From Dromiciops gliroides (taxonomy: Eukaryota; Chordata; Mammalia; Microbiotheria; Microbiotheriidae): a stretch of 64,000 nucleotides of DNA. The position numbers were made by a program, and so were the translations under genes. Positions within the stretch are counted from its first letter, which is position 1; every line of letters begins with the position of its first letter. Under the pieces are notes generated by a model. It was not told the DNA's origin, did not search any database, and worked only from the letters and a program-made list of their open reading frames with translations. Of the stretch, positions 55,496-64,000 are shown piece after piece. Location: assembly GCF_019393635.1 (NCBI RefSeq), contig NC_057864.1, positions 469,200,617 to 469,264,616 of the forward strand. The letters run 5' to 3'.

Positions 55496-57584
55496 AGTGC
55501 ACCCTGGGTGCAAGACACTTCAAAGAAGGAAGATCTGAACTATAAAGAGTCTATTGATAGTCTAGTCATATTAAACACGCCAGCTGACAAGTTATTATTT
55601 TGTGCTGTATTAACAGTCGATGTACTCTGAAAGGCAGCAGGTCATCCTCACCTGGGGGCTAGCCTCAGGCCCGGAAGGCCTGAACTCTGGGCCTGCCTCA
55701 GTCTCTCTAGCTGTAATTAATCCTGGACAGGTGACCTGACAAAGGCTGTCATCTGCCCAGCAGGGGCCTCCCCAAGGATGCCACATCCTATCCCGCACCC
55801 CGTGTCCACCTGAGGTTACTTTCTGCCTTCAAGACCGGATGGAGTGGATTTTGATGGTGTCTGTAGCCATCTGCATCAAGACTGACCAAGAGGCCTGTTG
55901 TTATTTCACCCCCACTGTACGGATAATCCCGAGTAGGGGAAACCTCCTGTAGGGTCCCAGCAAGAAGAGAGCTCCTTCAGCAGGTGACCGGCCCAAGAGC
56001 TCCTGCACCACTACAGGCAGCCCACTTGCCAGGACCACAGGTAGGAGCGGGTAGCGGACAGTGTATTCCCTCTGGGCTTCCCAGTGCTCAGCGCGGCTGC
56101 AAGTGGGCCAGAGAACATCAGACCTGTATCACAGGAGCAAGAACAGTGGCTCCCATTTCTACAGCTCCCTCTTCACGCCCAGTCCACCAATGAGAAAACT
56201 GAGACTCCAGGACATGAGGGGATGGGCCATGAGCACCCAGCTGGCAGGTGGCAAAGCCACCGATCAAACCCATGGCAGAGTCTCCCTTCATTCTCTCAGG
56301 GAGGAACAGGGCTGTTCTTGGAGGGCTCCCGGAGGGCTGGTGGCCAGCATGAGCTACCTGACGCACCTTTCCCAAGTTCCTGTGAGGGGATGTGACAATG
56401 ACCCTTGTCTCCTACCCAAGATGTTACAGGGGGAAAATGAACAAGGTCAAGTGCTCAAAAATGGAATCAATAAACACCTAGTAGAAAGAAAGCTAGGCTT
56501 AGCATGTGAGGACCACCCCCACCCCCTCATGTCTCCGGGCTATTTTCTCCTCCATAAAACTGGGAGAGAGGCATTGGGACTGGGCCACCTGAGGTGCATT
56601 CCAGCTGTAAATCTGGAATCACGTGATCCCAGCGACTGGGCATACAGGGTGGAACTGGCAGTTTGCAAGGCATTGTGGGGTACAAAAGAAACACAAAACC
56701 TCATCTCTGTCTGAGGAGTTTATAATCTATTTGGAGAAACAAGAAAAAAATACCCTCCAACCCCCTGACAAGAAGTACTGTACTTAATGACAAAGGAACG
56801 ATTACAAGAAAACAGCATAACAGCTAGTAAAAAACTGCAGTGAAGGCACCCACTGTCAAAAGAATTAAGGAAAGGAGAGAAAGAACGTAGGCATCGGGGA
56901 CTGTCATGGAAAGGTTCCTGGAAAAAGAGGACTTTGCTGGATCATTGTGAGAGGGGGGACATCTCAGTCAGGGACTTGGGAGAGAATGGGAGGAAGACCC
57001 TAGGGCAACATGAGACAGGCGAGAAGGAAGGGTCCCCACTGGGGCCCAGGAATGATACAACTGGACCAGGGGTGAGGTCAGATTTAGAAGTTCTTAGCAG
57101 GGTGAGGATGTGAGGAAGAATGCAGGATACATAACAGACGGGTGGGGCAGGAGTCCGAGAGGGTCTGAGGTCAGCATTCACAGGCTTCTTCAATTATAGA
57201 TTTAAAGTTGAAAGTAAGTGCCCTTAGAGAGTACACCCGCATTTGACAGATGAGGAAACTGAGGCTCAGAATGAGGGGCTAGCCCCATTTCACGCTGGAG
57301 TGAGAAGGGCCTGGCCTGGGAGGGCTGTGGTGGAAATGAGAAGGGGGAGACCCGTGAAGCATTTCAAAGGAAGAATGGGTGATGGCATTACAACAGATGG
57401 ATGTGAAATATGGGAATGAAAGAAGGCTTGCAGAAGACCACGAGGGTTGAGCCTTGGTACCCACGGAGCTTGGCAAGGAGGGCGAGGAGCGAGGACACAG
57501 CCTGTAAGTGACTGAGGCCACATCGGAGGTCCTCTTGACTCCATGTCTAGCAGTCTATCTATTGTGCAGCCAGATGCCTACGTC

Positions 57585-57800
57585 AACACTGTAATGACTA
57601 AACAAACTAGTATGTGAATATTACTGTGCTGTACAAAACATCAAATACGATGAATACAGAGAAGTATGGAAAAACTCACGTGAACTGATACAAAGTGAAG
57701 CAAGGAGGACTGGGAAAACAAGCCATAATGACGACACGAATATAAACGGTAAGAACACCCCCAATACAACAATCAAAAAAAGAGATAGAGGGGGAAGAAG
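57585..57800 (+). mobile_element. Decayed L1 3' fragment
   Basis: GAATATTACTGTGCTGTACA and GTGAACTGATACAAAGTGAA resemble the marsupial L1 3' region. Confidence 0.55.
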
Positions 57801-58029
57801 GAAACACGGTGACACCACATTGTCACTGAAGACTTTTTGTTGAAGTTGATTCATTTTGTGGGAAAGCTCCCCTCCCTCCTGGCTCTCCATGAACGGATGG
57901 GGCTGGAAACACTGGAAAATGTAGATGATGTCACCAAAAAAGACAGCAATAAAATGTTGTTTAAATAAAGAATAGTGCTTCAGGATAGACCTATGGGTTA
58001 GTCTAACTACTCCGAATATAAATTCAGCA

Positions 58030-58180
58030 TTATACAAGCAAAAAGGCTAAACTGGCCATATGCACTTGGACCCAGCAAGCCACAACTGAGCATACACACC
58101 AAGAAAAATCAAAGTCCAACATATACCAGAATATCTGCAGCAGGGCTCTTCCCAGGAGCAGAGAACAAGGAGAAAGCTGA
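58030..58180 (+). mobile_element. Decayed L1 ORF2 C-terminal fragment
   Basis: GACCCAGCAAGCCACAACTG and CCAACATATACCAGAATATC fit an L1 segment normally found upstream of the part at 57585, so the two are separate pieces. Confidence 0.5.
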
Positions 58181-58654
58181 AAAAGATCACAGACAAGTGC
58201 AGTAGAACACTGGCAGTGTTCAGTAAGAAAGGACAATCAAAAGGAACATGGGAAACACTAATGCTGAGTCACAAAGGCCAGCCTAGAAGAGAATGGATGC
58301 AAGGACTCCAACAATGTAAATGTGCAACAGCCAATGAGAACAGACAGTGTAAGCTAGGCGGCTCCTCTAGGCTGAGAGGTGGGCAGGGCACTGTCTTCAT
58401 CAGACTTTTTTGGCTCAATTGTCTTTCTCTGTCACAAGGGAAGGTTCTATAGGTGGGGATGGCACCCAGAAGGCCTGACAGATGCTGAGCTGTATAATCA
58501 ATGAGAAAGACAAGAAAGGGGCTTTTTAAAGAGCTTTGCTGGAGATGGAAGGTAAGAGTCAAGAAAGGCCAGGTGAGAACAGATGATAATGAGAAAGGAG
58601 AACTTACTCAGCACCTGCCTGGCTTGGCTCTGGTTTTCTTCAGCAAGGAGGATT

Positions 58655-59113
58655 CTCTTCCGACTGAGGAGGAGAGAACAAAATGGTTATGAGCCAAGTG
58701 AAACCAGAGATAAGGAAGTCCCCACCCCTCTATCCATCTGAGAGCAGATGGACGAAGTGAAACACGTGAAGATAAAGAAATGCGCTGGCACCGTCTGAAG
58801 CAGAGAAGCTTTCCATGAACTGAAAGCAGAACAAGGAAGGCAGAACCAAGAGCGCAGCAGCATGAAAGAAGCCTGTAATCAAAAGATCAGAACTCAAACT
58901 GACGTCGTGATCCCGCTGAAGACAAACACACTCCTCCTCTCCAGGAGTGCCGGGACCACCGCGGGGAGAGCCTGCACCCACGACAGGACACAGCAGAGAT
59001 GAGTTTGCTCCAAGGAGAGCCCGATGGGGGCAGGATAGAGGGGTGGGGGCTTCCTTTTCTCTGCTTTCAGGTGGCTCATAACCATTTTGTTCTCTCCTCC
59101 TCAGTTGGAAGAG
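58655..59113. repeat. Inverted repeat pair A (81-bp arms)
   Basis: The arm at 58655-58735 and the arm at 59033-59113 are reverse complements with 6 mismatches in 81 bases. The 297-base spacer contains a stretch (about 58815-58865) that looks like decayed L1 3' sequence. The arms match no repeat family I recognise. They could form a long hairpin if transcribed. Confidence 0.85.
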
Positions 59114-59292
59114 AAGAGAAGAAGGGCCTAGTGGGCAGCGAGTCGGGTCGGATTAGCCCCATTACCATTTTTGACAGTCGATAGCAACTAGGGTTGTCAT
59201 GGACCTGATCAAAGTCCGATCGGTGTCCTTGCAGACGAGGCAGAGAGATGCGGGCTGGATGATAGCGCAAGGAAGGGCACCAGGACCTGGCT

Positions 59293-59901
59293 TTTAGCAG
59301 CATCTGACCACCACCTTCTCTCTCCCCTTTCCTCCTGTCCTGGGTCTTCTTTCAGCTTTCACCTTTGTTTTATCAGTCCTGGAATCTTTGGCCATTTAGT
59401 CCAGTCCCTGTAGAATGATGGATCCCCCGTTACGTGATCCCCTAAGTGTGTTTGAGACCTCCAGTGCCAGGGGACCCACTACATATTTGTTTGTTGTCAT
59501 CCCTATTAGATTATAAACTGCTTGAGAGGAGCAACTGTCTTTTGCCTTTTTTTGTATCCCAGAACTTGGCACAGAGCCAGGCTCCCACTGAAGAACTTCC
59601 TACAGCAGGAAGGTCAGCACCTCTCAGGGCCTGCTGGGCTTAGAGTCGTCTGACATGGGATTCAAGGCAAGTCTAATTACAGGACCAGTGTCTGTTTCAC
59701 TATGATGTGCTGGGGAATGTTGTGGTGGAACAGACACTGGTGAGATAACATAACGTGGGATCCATCATTCCACAGGAACTGGACTAAATGGCCAAAGATT
59801 CTGAGACTGACAAAGCAAAGGTCAAAGGCAAAAGAAGCCCCCAGAGAAGAGGGCCACAGCGAGAAAGGGAAGAGAGAAGGTGGTGGTCAGATACTGCTAA
59901 A
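59293..59901. repeat. Inverted repeat pair B (about 145-bp arms)
   Basis: The arm at 59293-59435 and the arm at 59748-59901 are reverse complements at roughly 85 percent identity with a gap of about 10 bases. The shared core is CTTTGGCCATTTAGTCCAG. The 312-base spacer contains an L2 3' fragment (59480-59600) and a smaller hairpin (ACCAGTGTCTGTT near 59682 and its complement near 59729). Family unknown. Confidence 0.82.
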
Positions 59902-60448
59902 TGGTGAAGAAGACGACCAACAAGAGGTAGTCTCTGGATCTTGCCAGCAGGAAGCCATGAGTGTCTTCAAACACCCAGTTCTAATAATGTGACAGAGACA
60001 GGATCCAGACCACAAAGGGATAAAAGCCTGGAACACACAGCCAGCAAATGAATGTGACAGCAAAGGGGAGGAGAGACAACATGATGCTAAAATGGGTAAC
60101 CACAAACACTTTCACCAAGAAGGGATGGCTTGAGAATGTTAGAAACAGAAGGAAGCTGAGAAAGCATGTAGAGATGCTGAAGAAAGGCTGTCAATGGAAG
60201 TACAAGGACCCTCAGTAAAGACAGCCATGGGGGTCAAACCCCACATTCCTGAATTGAACTTATAAAATGATTCGAGGCCCAAGTACAGTAGCAGCTTGGA
60301 TCTCTGCTCTCATTCAGCCCAGAGCCCAACTTCAAGGATTACAATCAGGAATTTTAAGAGCTCTCTGGATCTAATGGCTCTCCTCACTATTGCCAGCTTG
60401 TTTACTGAATGGGTTTTGAACTGAATTCTAGAGGAACTCATTTTCCAA

Positions 60449-60690
60449 AGGCAGCTAGGTGGAGAAGTGGACAGAGAGTAGGGCATGGAGTCAGGAAGAC
60501 TCATCGTCCTGAGTTCAAATCTGGCCTCAGACACTTACTAGCTGTGTGACCCTGGGCTAGTCATTTTACCCTGTTTGCCTCAGTTTCCTATCAAATGAGC
60601 TGGAGGAGATGGCAAAGCATTCCAGCATTTTTGCCAAGAAAACCCCCAAAAGAGGCCACACAGAGTCGAACATGACTGAACATCATCTCC
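60449..60690 (+). mobile_element. MAR1 SINE with BovB/RTE-like tail
   Basis: Head GGCAGCTAGGTGGAGAAGTG, CORE GCTGTGTGACCCTGGGCTAG, then CCAAGAAAACCCCCAAAAGA and GAGTCGAACATGACTGAA. It is the plus-strand counterpart of the copies at 25262 and 26523. Confidence 0.87.
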
Positions 60691-60739
60691 CACAAGCCTC
60701 TTCCCAAGCATCTGTAGAAGTCACCTAGCCCAATCTTCT

Positions 60740-60870
60740 CACTCTAAAAAGAATTATTGTGAGAGGAAGAGGCCAATGACCTGTCCACAGTCACTCATGG
60801 ACAAAAGTGAGGCCAGAATCCGGGTCTCTTCGGGTCCTTTTCAGTGCCCTCTCCACTCAGGAAGGATGCC
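60740..60870 (-). mobile_element. MIR/Ther1 fragment
   Basis: ACCTGTCCACAGTCACTCAT then CCAGAATCCGGGTCTC in reverse orientation. Confidence 0.5.
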
Positions 60871-61969
60871 CTCAGGCCCCTCTGTGATCTAGAGAGGGCA
60901 GCTGACGATCAGCTGTCCCAAAACTGGCATTCAGCTCAAAGGAGATCCTGCCACCTCAGGGCATATCAGTTCTTCAAAGATCACTCATAAGCACACATTT
61001 AACACATATTTAAAAAAAAAAAAAGAACACAGAGCCGCTCCTGTGCTATTCATTGCACTGGTGAGGTATCAAGACTGCATTTTAAAGGGATTTCAAACAA
61101 ACCTCTTGTCCTAGAAGCCCCCAGTCCTTACTTCTTGAATTATTTAGCAGCCTAACAATATTTCAGGGTGTTTGTTTGCAGGAGGTTTAAAGAAGAAATC
61201 ACTGCTCTGGCCAAAGGCCTGAACTTCCAAAGTCTTGAGGAACAAACGGCTGTAGAGTTCATTATATCACTGTCCTGGGCAGGCAATAAAATGCCATCAG
61301 GAAGAAACAGCAGCAGCCATACCCTCCCCCCTTACCTCCCCTCCCTCCTTACAGCATCCCCAAATGACTCCAGCTGCTCTGTAGTTTCAGTCCTCAGCTG
61401 AAGAGAAGGCAGCCCAAGAACAGGCCATTCTGCAGACCCCGGAGAAGAGGCAAAGGGGATTTTCACCGATCAACAACGGCTGTACAATGTCTGATAGTGT
61501 TGGTGCTCCCACCCCAGGCTGGAACACACGGGAAAGAGGAGAGAAGACCACTCTTTGTGATGCTGCCCCAAGAAGGGAATGGGAACGCCAAATCCTCCCA
61601 AACCCCAATCATCTCAGCCCAAACCCTCCCTAAAAGCAATGCCAGGAGGAAAAGGCGGACCCATCCCCACTAGCAGACACAGAATGAGGATCTCCAAAGG
61701 CAGACGGCTAAGTGTGAGGACTCTTGGTGCCCAAACTCTTCATTCGGTGCTGACTATCAAAGATGGCAACAGTTCCTCTAAATACAGCATCCCTAAAGTC
61801 CAGGCCAAGTCCTACTTAACAGGTGTGGCTGTCCTGCATGACCCACTGAACCACTTCAGCTTGGCCGCAGTGGGAGGGAGGGAAGAGGACAAAATGTCAC
61901 AGCCCCAAGGTATTCATGATGAGGCTAGCAGCCACCGCACATTGATTCATTCAACAAGTATTTATTTAG

Positions 61970-62070
61970 CCTGCTGAGCAAGTCACCAATCTTCTCTGGC
62001 CTCGGTTTCCTTAACTGTAAAAAATGAGGGAGTTGGCCAGCTGACCTCTCGGTCCCTCACACTGACTGTG
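61970..62070 (+). mobile_element. MIR/Ther1 fragment
   Basis: GAGCAAGTCACCAATC then GGTTTCCTTAACTGTAAAAA. Confidence 0.55.
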
Positions 62071-62148
62071 TGCCATGCTTGGAGGAGGCAGGTGACAGCA
62101 GTAGGAGTGTGTGCACATATGTGAGCAGGGGCATGCGAGGGGGCACGC

Positions 62149-62200
62149 ACGCACACACACACACACACACACACACTCACTCACTCACTCACTCACTCCG
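62149..62200. repeat. (CA)n(CACT)n compound repeat
   Basis: About 13 CA units pass into about six CACT units. Confidence 0.9.
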
Positions 62201-62870
62201 GATCTGGACAACTCTGGCTCCGTCACCACTTCCTACTCTGTGCCCCTGATTTCCTCAGCCTCACAGATGACAGGGGGTCCCTCTAGTCTTGAATCTGTGA
62301 TGGTGTCAGCTGCAAAGAAGGCAAGGTGGCAGACTGGAGAGGGCACAGCCCTAGGAGTCACAAGTCATTTGTTCCATGACTGACCTACATCTACAAGGTG
62401 AGGGGATTGGATGAGATGACCTTGCATTTCCCTTCCATCTATCTTTTAATCCCATGATCCTACAAATTCCCTCAAGTGTAAAGAGCACAATTCCTTCTGG
62501 CGCCCTGTGCCAGCCCCACTTACAAGGTCTGCCAGGGTTGTAAAGTCCCAAGGATTTAAACTACAGGCAGCAAGAAGAGCCTCGAACACTCTGCAACTTA
62601 GCAGGAAGAGCTGTTGCCTCTAAGTAGGGCAACAGGGTATGAAAGGTCAGCAAATGTGGCAAGAAGCTTCTGCTATGGAATTTCAAGGACCACATTTTGA
62701 AAAGTGTGATTTGTTGGCTAAAATAGTGCATGATGCGGCCAAGGTTGCACTGTGTTATTAAAGATTAGCAACCCATTGCTTAATCATGCGTATGCATGAA
62801 CCACAGGAGAGGTGCCTGGGAACAGAATGCAAATGAAGAGGTCATATCTTGCCCTAAAAAGTCACCATCA

Positions 62871-63018
62871 GGGGGCAGCTAGGTGGTGCAGTGGATAAAG
62901 TACCAGCCCTGGATTCAGGAGTACCCGAGTTCAAATCTGGCCTCAGACCTAGCTGTGTGACCCTGGGCAAGTCACTTAACCCCCATTGCCCTGCCCCCAA
63001 ACAAAACAAAACAAAACA
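62871..63018 (+). mobile_element. Marsupial SINE with internal deletion
   Basis: CTCAGACCTAGCTGTGTGAC shows that about 17 bases (the ACTTGACACTTACTA part) are missing. It has an (ACAAA)n tail. The target-site duplication AAAAAGTCACCATC is at 62856-62869 and 63019-63032. Confidence 0.94.
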
Positions 63019-63499
63019 AAAAAGTCACCATCGAGAAATGTCAAACTGGGCAGACCACACAAGTGTCTAGGGCTGCAGGCACCTGACAGGTCAAATTGCC
63101 ATCTTCTGAAAGGGATGAAAATGTAAAAGAATGTTACTGGCTCAATAAAGGTATTCGAGAGAACGCCAGCTTATATCATTAAATGTAATGTATTAAAAGG
63201 TGCTGACCCACAGAGCCAATTCCACAGCATCGGCTGAAGGCTCACCCCAAAAACTTTTTAATCAGAATCATGAGCCTGTCTGAGACCCTGCCTGACACCC
63301 AGACAGAATCACAAGCAAGAATTTGTGAAGGAAACAGGATGTGGCAAAGGAACTCTGGGTTCCTGAGCACAGCACCTGGAAACACACTGTTCCCGGGATC
63401 AGAGTCACTGTCATCACAGACAATTAGAGGGGGCTCCCCATTTCAAAGCACCTCCAAGAACATCAGCGGAGATGGAGAAGACTTGAAGGCTGAGGCCAC

Positions 63500-63700
63500 A
63501 AGCGGCAGATAAGGAACTTTTCAGCCCACTCTCTCAGCTCCATCACAAACGCTGCTGCCCACTCTCCCAGAGACCAAATTACATTTTCTGGTCATTAGAA
63601 GAGAGGTCAGCAATTTGCTTCACTTCTCATCCTCCTTAAAACCAGCTCAGCACTGCTCTTCGCCATTTGCTGCTTAATAGGGACTAGCCAAATGCAGGCA
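63500..63700. other. Repeat-free AT/GC-mixed stretch, possible conserved non-coding element
   Basis: No SINE, LINE or MIR signature. ACCAAATTACATTTTCTGG and CAGCAATTTGCTTCAC have homeobox- and C/EBP-like character. No coding frame recognised. Confidence 0.2.
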
Positions 63701-63982
63701 CTGTTTAGAAGGGGATGGTCTCAGAGTTCCAGGGAGGCCGGGGCCCCTCCAACTCCAGAGCTGCTGAGCCAAGGGATGAGGCCTGGGAGGGCTCCAGTCT
63801 TCCACCCTCACTCATGGGGGGCTGGGGGGCATCAGGAGCAGAGCGACCACCTACAGCAGGGCCTCACCTCGGCCTCAGACAGAGGAGAAATGAGGAGGCC
63901 GGGATGGCAGCCCTTGTCCCAGAGCCCCAGTGTAGCCCTGGCTCTGTCGGGCGGGCAGCCAGCGATCCGTGGCGGGGCTCAC

Positions 63983-64000
63983 CTTTGAAATACAAGCAGA
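63983..64000 (-). other. Possible exon edge at window end
   Basis: On the minus strand TTTCAAAG is followed by GTGAGC, a strong splice-donor context, in a stretch where CpG frequency rises (63900-64000). It could be the 5' UTR exon of TMEM248 or an exon of the next gene. Too little is inside the window to decide. Confidence 0.2.

Larger units (their letters stand above)
49595..64000 (-). other. TMEM248: TMEM248 upstream intron(s), first exon not located
   Basis: The exon with the start codon has an acceptor at 49595, so at least one upstream non-coding exon must exist. No CpG-island promoter is evident up to 63900. This span contains L1, SINE, L2 and MIR remnants and the unexplained inverted repeats at 58655-59901. 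Bases 50150-51130, 55500-57200 and 60900-62850 are largely non-repetitive to my eye and show no coding exon. Confidence 0.5.

Noticed and set aside
57621-58037. Hydrophobic minus-strand open frame
   Set aside because: It overlaps decayed L1 3' sequence on the opposite strand and has no recognisable domain.

Overview
This is marsupial nuclear DNA. The strongest sign is about 30 copies of the marsupial tRNA-derived SINE that opens GGGGCAGCTAGGTGG and contains the CORE segment GTGTGACCCTGGGCAAGTCA. Longer MAR1-type SINEs carry RTE/BovB-like tails, and there are marsupial-type L1 3' ends and a dense background of MIR/Ther1, L2 and L3/CR1 fragments. I cannot tell the species from the sequence.

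Two protein genes are supported, both on the minus strand. (1) The first coding exon of LRRC75A (13159-13479, 107 codons) lies in a CpG island at about 12760-14460. The rest of LRRC75A is not visible and should lie beyond base 1, so bases 1-13158 are read as its first intron. (2) All six coding exons of TMEM248 lie between 49576 and 39775. They join to 315 codons including the stop, giving 314 aa, the length I recall for human TMEM248. The 3' UTR is about 2.6 kb and runs to an AATAAA at 37174-37169. The upstream non-coding exon(s) lie in or beyond 49595-64000.

Layout: 1-13158, LRRC75A intron 1 (SINEs, MIR, L2, simple repeats and one GC-rich non-repetitive block at about 2620-3400); 12760-14460, CpG island with LRRC75A exon 1 and promoter; 14460-37140, intergenic, mostly nested transposable elements, including long polypyrimidine tracts at 19240-20065, an L3/CR1 fossil at 21560-24170, an L2 ORF fossil at 24850-26336 and a solo LTR inside a SINE tail at 31166-32311; 37150-49594, TMEM248; 49595-64000, probable TMEM248 5' intron, with an L1 3' end carrying two SINEs and two unexplained inverted repeats at 58655-59901.

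The two genes have no evident functional link: TMEM248 is a small glycosylated two-pass membrane protein and LRRC75A is a leucine-rich-repeat protein. They are head-to-tail neighbours here but, as I recall, lie on human chromosomes 7q11 and 17p11, so the adjacency may preserve an older amniote order. I see no clearly new biological system. The best leads are the paired inverted repeats, the GGGGCC hexanucleotide tract inside LRRC75A coding sequence, and the datable nested insertions.
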